Source: JAJNBA01 sp963842295 (GTDB taxonomy: Bacteria > Actinomycetota > UBA4738 > HRBIN12). Taken from it: 64,000 bases of DNA. The stretch covers positions 62,001 through 126,000 of the forward strand of contig CAWJFY010000005.1 in assembly GCA_963842295.1 (NCBI GenBank), written 5' to 3'. The notes under the pieces were generated by a model. That model searched no databases. It was not told the DNA's origin and worked only from the letters and a program-made list of their open reading frames with translations. A program made the position numbers and the translations under genes. This document shows positions 16,102-23,996 of the stretch, piece after piece. Within the stretch, counting starts at the first letter, position 1. Each line of letters opens with the position of its first letter.

Positions 16102-17388
16102 GTGACGATCCGGGTGGTGCTCGGCGAGGACAACGTCCTGGTGCGTGAAGGCGTTCGGGCGCTCTTGAACTCCTACGAAGACATCGAAGTCGTCGGAGTC
16201 GCGGAAGATGCGCCGACCCTCCTCGCGACCGCGGTGGAGCACAGCCCCGATGTCGTCGTGACCGACATCAAGATGCCGCCGTCCTTCCAGCTCGAAGGGA
16301 TCGACTGCGCGCACGCGATCCGCGAGCGCCATCCGGCGACCGGTGTCGTGGTGCTGTCGGCACACGACGACGAGGAGTACGCGATCGCGCTGCTCGGCAA
16401 GGGTCACAGCGGGCTGGCGTACCTCCTGAAAGACCGGATCGCGCAGGGCGACGAGCTCGTCCGCGCGATCCGCGAGGTGCGCAGCGGCGGAAGCGTCGTG
16501 GACCCCGCGATCGCCGAGCGCCTCGCGGGGCGGGCCGAGTCCCAGGAAGAAGACCGGATCGTGCTCGACATGATGGCCCAAGGTCTCGGCTACGAAGCGA
16601 TGGCGGCCGCCCTCGGCACGACGCAGGAGGCGGTGGACGGGCGCGTGACGATGCTGTTCCGGAGGATGGCCGGAGACGGCGGAGCCGGCACCGGCCTGCT
16701 CGGTGAGTTCAAGAAGCTGCACGCGGCGGTCGTCGAGCAATCGGCGACCGCCACGTCCCTGAAGTCCTACGTGCCCTCGCAGTTCGTGGACGCGCTCGCT
16801 CGCGGCGGGGACGCCGCGAGCCAGCGCGAGCTCGAGGTGACCGTGCTGTTCAGCGACATCCGGGGGTTCTCGACGATCGCGGAGCGACTCACCGCCCGAG
16901 AGATCGGCGAGATCGTCGGACGTCACCTCGGCGCGATGGCCGAGGTGATCTCCGAGCACGGCGGGACGATCGACAAGTTCCAGGGCGACGCGGTGATGGC
17001 TGTGTTCGGCGCCCCCGAGCCGTCTGAGGATCACGCCGAACGTGCGTTGCAGTGCGCCATGGCGATGCAGGATCGCCAACGTGAGCTCAACTCGATGGGG
17101 TGGGGCACCGACGCGGTCGACGGACTCCATGTGGGGATCGGGTTGAACACCGGGGTTGTCATGGCCGGCGCCATCGGCGGTGGTGGGCGCCTCGAGTACA
17201 CCGTGATCGGGGACGCGGTCAACGTCGCGCAGCGCTTGCAGTCCGAAGCCGGAGGAGGCGAGGTCGTCGCGGCGGCCTCGACCGTCTCGGCGGCGCCCTC
17301 GATCGCCGCCGAGCCGATCGGCCCCCGCCTGGTCAAGGGGCGGGAGGAGCCCGTGGAGGTGTTCCGCATCGTGAGGGGTGGGGCGTGA
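16102..17388 (+). CDS. Receiver - degenerate LuxR HTH - class III adenylate/guanylate cyclase
   Basis: 428 residues from GTG. The receiver (1-125) keeps Asp10, phospho-acceptor Asp55 (VTDIKMPP) and Lys110. Residues 150-190 (VLDMMAQGLGYEAMAAALG, then AVDGRVTMLFRRM) align with the HTH of the divergent regulator (VLGHMAQGQNNAAIAKSLF, AVEKHINSLFHKL), so a LuxR DNA-binding domain has decayed in place. A complete class III cyclase follows (about 240-415): metal Asp252 (FSDIRGFS) and Asp296, Lys292 in DKFQGD, and Asn374/Arg378 in GDAVNVAQR. Lys292 suggests ATP as substrate. Its stop overlaps the start of kinase D (TGATG), making that kinase the likely phosphodonor. Phosphorylation would then control cyclic nucleotide synthesis. 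Confidence 0.9.
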   Translation: MTIRVVLGEDNVLVREGVRALLNSYEDIEVVGVAEDAPTLLATAVEHSPDVVVTDIKMPPSFQLEGIDCAHAIRERHPATGVVVLSAHDDEEYAIALLGKGHSGLAYLLKDRIAQGDELVRAIREVRSGGSVVDPAIAERLAGRAESQEEDRIVLDMMAQGLGYEAMAAALGTTQEAVDGRVTMLFRRMAGDGGAGTGLLGEFKKLHAAVVEQSATATSLKSYVPSQFVDALARGGDAASQRELEVTVLFSDIRGFSTIAERLTAREIGEIVGRHLGAMAEVISEHGGTIDKFQGDAVMAVFGAPEPSEDHAERALQCAMAMQDRQRELNSMGWGTDAVDGLHVGIGLNTGVVMAGAIGGGGRLEYTVIGDAVNVAQRLQSEAGGGEVVAAASTVSAAPSIAAEPIGPRLVKGREEPVEVFRIVRGGA

Positions 17389-19469
17389 TGGCCGCGACCC
17401 CGACCTCGACGCCCGCCTCACGGCTGTCTCGATGGCCCTGGATCGTGCTCGGAGTCACCGCGGTGTTCGCGACCATCGGCCTGGTCTTCGTGTCGCTGAA
17501 CGGGTACTCGCTCCTCGGCGATGCCACGAACTTCATCGCGTTCATGGGGATGGGGGTCGTGGGCGCGCTGAGCCTGAGCCGGGCCCCCGACAATCGGATC
17601 GGCTGGCTCCTCCTCTGGGTCGCCGTCACGGTGGGCGCGGCATTCACGACGGGAGAAGCGTCGATCTACGCTGCCGCGCACGGCGAGGACGCTCTCGCGG
17701 GGTGGCTCGCCTGGCCGGGCAACGCCCTCTGGACCCTCGGACTCTTCCCGCTGTTGATCCTCCTCCCGCTGGTCTTCCCCGATGGGCGGCTGCCGTCGCC
17801 TCGCTGGCGGTGGCTCGCCTGGGCGGGTGTCGGCATCTCGTTCCTCGCGTTCGTCACGATCGGGTTCGGAGAAGCCGCGTTCGAAGTCGGTGAGGTCGGG
17901 CAACCGGTCAGGATCGCGAACCCCTTGCACGTGCCCTGGCTGGATCTGCTCGGCCCCGTCGAGGCCGTGATCTGGCCGCTGCTCCTCGGCCTCTTCGCGG
18001 CGGCGGGCGCGTCGATGGTCATCCGATTCCGCAGGTCGAGCGGCGTCGAGCGGCAACAGCTCAAATGGTTCGCGTTCGCGGTCGTCGTACTCGTCACCTA
18101 CTTCGTGGTCAGTGCCATCCTCGAGGGCCTCGGCATCTCCGAAGGAGCCGTGGGCGAGGTCATCTCGGGTCTCGCTTTCCTCGGGATCCCTGTCACCGTC
18201 GGGATCGCGATCCTGCAGTACCGCCTGTGGGATCTGGACGTCGTCGTGAAGAAGGCCGTGGTGGCTGGCATGCTCGTCGTCCTCGCGCTGGCGGTGTACG
18301 CGGGGGCCGTCGCGCTCGTGGGCTTCTTCGCCTCGGATCGCGAGTCCACCGTGACGCTGTTCCTCGTCGCGCTCGGGCTGGGCGTCGCGTTCCGGCCGGT
18401 GATGCGGGTGGCTCGACGCGTCGTGGATCGGCTCGTCTACGGGAAGCGAGCCACCCCGTACGAGGTCCTGACCGAATTCTCCGAGCGCGTCGGCGATTCC
18501 TACGCGACGGAGGATGTCCTGCCGCGGATGGCGCAGGTCCTCGGCGAGGGCTCCGGAGCCGAGGTGGCGCGCGTGTGGCTCCGGTCGGGTCGCCACCTCC
18601 ACCAAGCGGCCGCGTGGCCGGCCGATGCGGCAACCCGCGATCCGGTGCCCGTCTCCGACGAGGCCACGTCCGGCCCGCCGGATGAGACCACCGTCGACGT
18701 GCGAGACCGGGGCGAGCTGCTCGGGGCGCTGTCCGTCCGGATGTCCGCCTCCGATCCGATGAACCCGGCCAAAGAGAAGCTGGTTCGCGACCTGGCCGCG
18801 CAGGCGGGCCTCGTCCTCCGCAACGTGCGGCTCGTCGAGGACCTCCGGACGTCCCGGCAGCGCCTGGTGGCCGCCCAGGACGAGGAGCGCCGGCGCCTGG
18901 AGCGCAACATCCACGACGGCGCCCAGCAGCAGCTCGTCGCCCTCGCCGTGAAGGCGCGGCTCGCCGGACAGTTCACCGAGCGGGATCCGGCGAAAGCGGC
19001 CAAGCTGCTGGCGCAGATCGAGGCCGAGACGCAGACCGCGCTCGAGGACCTCCGCGACCTCGCGCGCGGCATCTACCCACCGCTCCTCGCCGACCGGGGG
19101 CTCGTGGCCGCGATCGAGGCGCAGTCACGCAAAGGCCAGCATGGCGTCGAGATGGACGCGCAGGATCTCGGACGGTTCACCGCCGATGTGGAGGCGACCG
19201 TCTACTTCTGCACACTTGAGGCGCTCCAGAACGTCGCGAAGTACGCCGCCGCGGACCACACGGTGATCCGTTTGGTCCGTGCGAACGGCAGCCTCTCCTT
19301 CGAGGTCGAGGACGACGGCCGGGGCTTCGACCCGGATGCCGTGGGCTCCGGGACCGGCCTGCAGGGGATGGCCGACCGGCTCGCAGCCGTGGGAGGCTCT
19401 CTCGAGATCCGGTCGGCACCCGGCCACGGCACCACGGTGGCGGGACGTGTGCCGGTCACCGCTGCCTGA
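17388..19469 (+). CDS. Multi-spanning membrane sensor histidine kinase (HisKA_3 type), copy D
   Basis: 693 residues, paralogous to copies A-C: about nine membrane helices (PLVFPDGRLPSPRW, ERQQLKWFAF), a GAF-like domain after VYGKRATPYEVLTEF, HisKA_3 with His509 in NIHDGAQQQ, and HATPase (DDGRGFD, GTGLQGMADRL). The ATG shares one base with the stop of the receiver-cyclase gene (TGATG), so the two are translationally coupled. It lies on the opposite strand from copies A-C, with USP and NarL regulator genes between, and is therefore not part of that tandem array. Confidence 0.93.
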   Translation: MAATPTSTPASRLSRWPWIVLGVTAVFATIGLVFVSLNGYSLLGDATNFIAFMGMGVVGALSLSRAPDNRIGWLLLWVAVTVGAAFTTGEASIYAAAHGEDALAGWLAWPGNALWTLGLFPLLILLPLVFPDGRLPSPRWRWLAWAGVGISFLAFVTIGFGEAAFEVGEVGQPVRIANPLHVPWLDLLGPVEAVIWPLLLGLFAAAGASMVIRFRRSSGVERQQLKWFAFAVVVLVTYFVVSAILEGLGISEGAVGEVISGLAFLGIPVTVGIAILQYRLWDLDVVVKKAVVAGMLVVLALAVYAGAVALVGFFASDRESTVTLFLVALGLGVAFRPVMRVARRVVDRLVYGKRATPYEVLTEFSERVGDSYATEDVLPRMAQVLGEGSGAEVARVWLRSGRHLHQAAAWPADAATRDPVPVSDEATSGPPDETTVDVRDRGELLGALSVRMSASDPMNPAKEKLVRDLAAQAGLVLRNVRLVEDLRTSRQRLVAAQDEERRRLERNIHDGAQQQLVALAVKARLAGQFTERDPAKAAKLLAQIEAETQTALEDLRDLARGIYPPLLADRGLVAAIEAQSRKGQHGVEMDAQDLGRFTADVEATVYFCTLEALQNVAKYAAADHTVIRLVRANGSLSFEVEDDGRGFDPDAVGSGTGLQGMADRLAAVGGSLEIRSAPGHGTTVAGRVPVTAA

Positions 19470-19493
19470 TCTCGGAAGGGAACGATCGAGGAG

Positions 19494-20258
19494 ATGGGAT
19501 CCACCTACACACCGGATGTATCTCGGGGGCGGCTCGCCTTCCGCCTCGTCGGCTGGATCTTCGGAGTGCTCACGATCGGATACTCTCTGTTCCTCGTCGT
19601 GCTCTCGATCGTGTCCAGCGACCCCTCGAACACGATCCACCGTTTCCACTTCCTGGGAGGCCTCGCTGGCGGGGGACTGATCGGCGTGTTTTCGATCGTC
19701 CTGGTGGTGCGACCGGGCTGGACGTCTGCCTTCCACGTCCTCGTCGCCCAGGCGATCGCGTGGACGATCGGCGGGTTGATGGGTGGTGACTTCCTCACCG
19801 GCTTCTACGTCTCCGGTCCGATCGGGGTGATCGTCTTGCTGGTGCTGCATCCCGACCCCCGGTCGCTCCTCCGGCTCCCCGGCCACCCGAGCATCGCGCT
19901 GATGATCTATGCCGTGATCGCGACGATGCCGGCCTGGATCTATGCGGTGACCGAAGCGGAGCTCCAGCACGGACCGGCCGCGGACCCACACGTCCAGATG
20001 CACCACTGGTCGGGTGTCGCCGTAGCCGCGCTCTCGATCGCGGGCGCCGGGATCGCGACGTCTCTGCGTGGTCGCGGCTGGGAGGTCGCGGGCGTGGCGG
20101 CGTCGATCGCGGCAGTCCTCTTCGGCGTGGCCGGCCTCGTGTTCGCCGGCTACGCGGGAGCGCCCGGGACCGGCTGGTCGTGGCTGGCGGTGGCCGCCGG
20201 CATCGGCTTCTGGCTCCTCGCCCGGGTGGAAGCGGGCCGGGAGGGGTCCGCCGGGTGA
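19494..20258 (+). CDS. Integral membrane protein of unknown function
   Basis: 254 residues with about seven hydrophobic helices and short polar loops, including a His-rich stretch (DPHVQMHHWSG) near residue 165. I do not recognise a family. The ATG follows a GAGGAG element and lies 24 nt after kinase D. Its TGA overlaps the GTG of the next small gene (GTGA). The position between a kinase and a membrane cupredoxin suggests a membrane redox or sensory role, but nothing in the sequence fixes it. Confidence 0.8.
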   Translation: MGSTYTPDVSRGRLAFRLVGWIFGVLTIGYSLFLVVLSIVSSDPSNTIHRFHFLGGLAGGGLIGVFSIVLVVRPGWTSAFHVLVAQAIAWTIGGLMGGDFLTGFYVSGPIGVIVLLVLHPDPRSLLRLPGHPSIALMIYAVIATMPAWIYAVTEAELQHGPAADPHVQMHHWSGVAVAALSIAGAGIATSLRGRGWEVAGVAASIAAVLFGVAGLVFAGYAGAPGTGWSWLAVAAGIGFWLLARVEAGREGSAG

Positions 20259-20425
20259 CGTCCCGGCCAACCTCTGCGTTCCGTCGCTTCGAGCGCTGGC
20301 TCGTCGGCGTCTTCATGGCCGCACTCGTCTTCGTGCTGGAGCGGCTCGTGATGCGACAGATCAAGAAGAAGGAACAGGCGCGCTCGGAGTCTTCGCCGGC
20401 AGCCGTCACCGTGGGGGAGGAATAG
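20255..20425 (+). CDS. Small single-pass membrane protein, unknown function
   Basis: 56 residues from a GTG that overlaps the preceding stop by 4 nt (GTGA). One hydrophobic segment (WLVGVFMAALVFVLERLVM) sits between basic flanks; a charged KKKEQARSE tail follows. It is too short for function prediction. Coupled translation with both neighbours supports it being real. Confidence 0.6.
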   Translation: MTSRPTSAFRRFERWLVGVFMAALVFVLERLVMRQIKKKEQARSESSPAAVTVGEE

Positions 20426-20430
20426 GGGCC

Positions 20431-21222
20431 ATGCATCGCTGGTGGGTATTCCTCCACATCGCCGGAGTCTTCGGTTTCCTGATGGCGCACGGCGTGTCGG
20501 TGTACGTGACGCTCCGGCTCCCGAAAGAGCGAGAGCCGGCGCGCGTGAGTCAGCTCCTCGAGCTCTCGGCGTCCTCGGTCGGGTTCATGTGGAACTCGAT
20601 CGGTGCGCTCCTCGTCGGCGGGATCGCCGCCGGGTTCACCGGCCACTTCTGGGGTCAAGGGTGGATCTGGGCCGCGATCGTCGTCCTTGTCCTCGTCATG
20701 GCGGCGATGTACGCGATGGGCACCACATGGGCGAAACGGCTGCGGACGATCTCCGGCGCGATGGCGGAAGGAACGGAGGCGGTCTCGGATGCGCAGTTCG
20801 GCGAGATCCTTCGGTCGAGGCGCCCGTACACGATCGCGGCGATCGGGTTCGTGGGGCTGCTCGTGATCCTGTGGCTCATGATCTTCAAGCCGGCGCTCGG
20901 GTTCGGCGCCCCCGCGGAGTGCGCTCCCTCACCCGATGCCGCGATCACGGTCTGCGCCTTCGACGACCAGCGCTTCGTGCCGTCGTCGCTGACCGTGCCC
21001 GCCGGCGAGCCGATCGGGCTGGCCTTCGAGAACGAGGACGAGGGCGTGCCGCACAACGTCGCGGTCTACGAGGACGATTCCGCAGCCCAGTCGCTGTTCG
21101 TCGGCGACCTCGTCGAAGGTCCGACGTCCGTGACCTACGACGTGCCGGCGCTCGAGCCGGGCGGGTACTACTTCCGCTGCGACGTCCATCCGCAGATGAA
21201 CGGGACCCTGGAGGCCGCCTGA
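20431..21222 (+). CDS. Membrane protein with C-terminal cupredoxin (type 1 copper) domain
   Basis: 263 residues. The first 165 contain about four membrane helices resembling DUF2269-type integral membrane proteins (MHRWWVFLHIAGVFGF start). From about residue 170 comes a cupredoxin domain with a complete type 1 copper set: His208 (VPHNV), Cys250, His253 and Met256 (RCDVHPQM). The topology would place the copper domain outside the membrane. Such domains carry electrons one at a time. It is coupled (TGATG) to the following USP-Rieske-FAD gene, so an electron-transfer partnership is plausible but unproven. Confidence 0.85.
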   Translation: MHRWWVFLHIAGVFGFLMAHGVSVYVTLRLPKEREPARVSQLLELSASSVGFMWNSIGALLVGGIAAGFTGHFWGQGWIWAAIVVLVLVMAAMYAMGTTWAKRLRTISGAMAEGTEAVSDAQFGEILRSRRPYTIAAIGFVGLLVILWLMIFKPALGFGAPAECAPSPDAAITVCAFDDQRFVPSSLTVPAGEPIGLAFENEDEGVPHNVAVYEDDSAAQSLFVGDLVEGPTSVTYDVPALEPGGYYFRCDVHPQMNGTLEAA

Positions 21223-23549
21223 TGTCCTACCGAACGATCGTCGTCGGCACCGACGGTTCCCCGACCGCGACCGTCGCCGTCGAGGTTGCGCAGACGCTCG
21301 CGAAACGCCTCCGCGGCAAGCTGGTGCTCGTCGGCGCGCTGGACGCCTACGGCATCTCTCGCCAGCCGTTGCAGACCGCCCTGTACGAGGCCGCGGAGGC
21401 CGCGCGAGCGAAGAAGGTAGACGCCACCGCGGAGCTGATCGAGGGGACACCCGGTGAATCGATCCTGGCGGCAGCGATCAAGCACGATGCCGACCTGATC
21501 GTCGTCGGCAATCGCGGCATGGGACAGGCGACCCGGTTCCGGCTCGGGAGCGTGCCCGACTGGATCGCGCACGATGCGCCCTGCGACCTGTTGATCGTCG
21601 ACACGACGGGCCGCGCCGGCCCGCGGGAACCCGCTCCGCCCTACATGCGGATCCTGGCGGGGACCGACGGTTCGGGAACGGCGACGGAGGCCGTCCGGAA
21701 GGCCTACACGCTCGCCTCCATGTATGCCGGCACCGTGACCCTCGTCCATGTCGGTGATCCGCTCGTCGGTGCGATCAAGCTCGAGGAGGTCGCGTCGACG
21801 CGGCCCGAGGACGTAGAGGTCCTGAAGCGAACCGTCGAGGGAGATCCCGCTCAGCGGATATGCGAGCTCGCGGAGGCGGAGGATGTGCAGCTGGTCGTCG
21901 TCGGCAACAAGGGGATGTCGGGTGTCCGGCGGTTCCTCGGCTCCGTGCCCAACAAGGTCGCGCACGAGGTGCCCTCCGATGTCTTGATCGTGAAGACCGT
22001 GGATCGTTCGGCGGACGATCTCGTGGCCGGCCACGGCGGCCTCGTGGGCGTGGACGGTCGACAGCTGGCCGTCTACCGCGACGAGGACGGGCAGACGTAC
22101 GAGCTCTCGCCCCGCTGCACCCACATGGGGTGCACGGTCGATTGGAACGACTCGGCGAGGACCTGGGACTGTCCGTGCCACGGCTCGAGGTTCGCCTTCG
22201 ACGGATCGGTGGTGCGAGGGCCGGCCGCGGAGCCTCTCGAACGAGTGGGAGGGACGGCGGCCGGCCTCATCCCGGGGACGGTCGCTGAGGCACCCCGTCC
22301 CGGTCCGTCTGCCGCCGAGGGCGCGGATCCGGCGAGGAAGGAGCGGTACGTCATCGTGGGCGCGAGCCTCGCCGGCGCGACGGCAGCCGCGACCTTGCGC
22401 GAGGAAGGGTTCGACGGCGAGGTCGTGCTGATCGGCGCCGAGCCAGCGTTCCCCTACGAGCGTCCGCCTCTGTCGAAGACGTTCCTCCGCGGCGAATCGA
22501 CGATCCAGGAGGCGATGGTCCGGCCGGAGGCGTACTACGCCGAAAACCGCATCGAGACACGGTTCGGCACGACGGTGATCGGGGTGGATGCCGCCGGCAG
22601 GACGGTACCGGTCGCAGGCGGCGAGCCCGTGTCCTTCGACAAGCTGCTGATCGCGACGGGGGCCCGGAACCGTCGCTTCGCGATCCCGGGGATCGACCTC
22701 GAAGGCGTCCTCGACCTCCGGACCCTCGGTGACGCGGCCAAGATCCGCGCCGAGATGCTGCCGGGTCACCGGGTCGTGATGGCCGGGATGGGATTCATCG
22801 GCTCGGAGGTGGCGGCGTCGCTCCGGCAACGAGGGCTCGAGGTCCACGTCGTCGCGGGCGGGACGGCGCCGCTCGACCGGGTGCTCGGCGAGGACGTGGG
22901 CCGCGTCATCGAAGGGATCCATCGTGATCACGGTGTCGAGATGACGTTCGACGACCAGGTGGCCGGGTTCGAGGGGAACGGCCGCGTCCGTGGCGTGAAG
23001 ACGGCGGGCGGTCTCAGCCTGCCTTGCGACTTCGTGGTGCTCGGCCTCGGCGTGGAACCCGTCGCAGACTTCCTCGACGGCTCGGGGATCGACGTGGAGG
23101 ACGGTGTCGTCGTGGACGAGCACTGCCGGGCGAGCGTCGCCGGCGTCTTCGCCGCCGGCGACGTCGCCAACCACTACCACCCGGTCTTCGAGCGCCGGAT
23201 CCGGATCGAGCACTGGAACAACGCGAAGGCGCAGGGTCGCGTCGCGGCCCTCAACATGATGGGCCGCGCCACCCCGTACGACGAGATCCACTGGTTCTGG
23301 TCGGACCAGTACGAGCACACGATCCAATACGCCGGGTACCACCGGGAGTGGGACGACCTCGTGATCCGGGGACGCCTGGAGTCCCGGAGCTTCGCGGCGT
23401 TCTACATGCTCGGTGGCCGGGTGCAGGCGGTGGTCTCCGTGGACCGTCCCGCCGACGTCCAGGACGCGATGAGCATCATCCGGTCGGGCGGCACGGCCGA
23501 CCCCGCGAAGCTCCGGGACGAGGCCGTGGATCTCGCCTCGCTAGGATGA
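21222..23549 (+). CDS. Fusion: two universal stress domains - Rieske [2Fe-2S] - FAD/NAD-dependent reductase
   Basis: 775 residues in one uninterrupted frame. Usp domain 1 (1-131) has an intact ATP motif (GNRGMGQATRFRLGS); Usp domain 2 (about 143-265) has GNKGMSGVRRFLGS. A Rieske domain follows with Cys299-x-His301 and Cys317-x2-His320 as ligands and Cys304/Cys319 as the probable disulfide. From residue 376 comes a pyridine-nucleotide-disulfide-type reductase: FAD motif IVGASLAGATAA, NAD motif MAGMGFIGSEVA, the C-terminal GDVANHY segment and a reductase C-domain. Rieske-FAD fusions (AIFM3-like) are known, and ferredoxin reductases of aromatic dioxygenases resemble the last part. Two ATP-binding Usp domains in front are unusual. 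It may be an NAD(P)H-driven redox enzyme gated by adenine nucleotide. Confidence 0.93.
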   Translation: MSYRTIVVGTDGSPTATVAVEVAQTLAKRLRGKLVLVGALDAYGISRQPLQTALYEAAEAARAKKVDATAELIEGTPGESILAAAIKHDADLIVVGNRGMGQATRFRLGSVPDWIAHDAPCDLLIVDTTGRAGPREPAPPYMRILAGTDGSGTATEAVRKAYTLASMYAGTVTLVHVGDPLVGAIKLEEVASTRPEDVEVLKRTVEGDPAQRICELAEAEDVQLVVVGNKGMSGVRRFLGSVPNKVAHEVPSDVLIVKTVDRSADDLVAGHGGLVGVDGRQLAVYRDEDGQTYELSPRCTHMGCTVDWNDSARTWDCPCHGSRFAFDGSVVRGPAAEPLERVGGTAAGLIPGTVAEAPRPGPSAAEGADPARKERYVIVGASLAGATAAATLREEGFDGEVVLIGAEPAFPYERPPLSKTFLRGESTIQEAMVRPEAYYAENRIETRFGTTVIGVDAAGRTVPVAGGEPVSFDKLLIATGARNRRFAIPGIDLEGVLDLRTLGDAAKIRAEMLPGHRVVMAGMGFIGSEVAASLRQRGLEVHVVAGGTAPLDRVLGEDVGRVIEGIHRDHGVEMTFDDQVAGFEGNGRVRGVKTAGGLSLPCDFVVLGLGVEPVADFLDGSGIDVEDGVVVDEHCRASVAGVFAAGDVANHYHPVFERRIRIEHWNNAKAQGRVAALNMMGRATPYDEIHWFWSDQYEHTIQYAGYHREWDDLVIRGRLESRSFAAFYMLGGRVQAVVSVDRPADVQDAMSIIRSGGTADPAKLRDEAVDLASLG

Positions 23550-23570
23550 AGAGCGAGCCGGGGAGATGAG

Positions 23571-23996
23571 ATGACGAGCGATGTCGATGCCCTTCGCAAG
23601 GTTCGCTTCTTCGAAGAGCTGACCGACGACGACCTCGGGCGCGTCGCGAAGCTCGGCGAGCGACGGAGCTACGCGGCCGGCGACGCGCTGGTCGAACGCG
23701 ACTCCGACCGCGGTGGACTCTTCGTGATCCTCTCCGGGACCGCCCAGGTCGAGGTGGGCGGTGCCGTTCACGACCTCGGCCCCGGCGACTTCTTCGGAGA
23801 GATGGCGTTGCTCGGTCGAACGAGAAGATCCGCCAGCGTCACGGCGAAGGAGCCTGTGGAGGCGCTGGTGATCGAGACGATCTACTTCGATCCGTTCCTG
23901 ATCCAGAACCCGAGCGTCGCGGTGGCGATCCTCCACGGTGTCGTCGAGCGCCTCCGCGAGGTCCAGGACCGGATCGACAGCGCGGGAGCCGCTTAG
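23571..23996 (+). CDS. Stand-alone cyclic-nucleotide-binding domain protein
   Basis: 141 residues, a single cNMP-binding (CRP-type) beta-barrel with no DNA-binding domain. The phosphate-binding cassette is present: FGEMALLG at 75-82 and Arg86-Ser87 in RTRRSASV, the positions that hold the cyclic phosphate. It starts 22 nt after the Rieske-FAD fusion gene and is probably cotranscribed. Class III cyclases are encoded at 16102 and at the left edge of the window, so a local source of ligand exists. It may act as a regulatory subunit of a neighbour. The 3' end overlaps that of the convergent USP-ubiB gene by 4 nt. Confidence 0.88.
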   Translation: MTSDVDALRKVRFFEELTDDDLGRVAKLGERRSYAAGDALVERDSDRGGLFVILSGTAQVEVGGAVHDLGPGDFFGEMALLGRTRRSASVTAKEPVEALVIETIYFDPFLIQNPSVAVAILHGVVERLREVQDRIDSAGAA

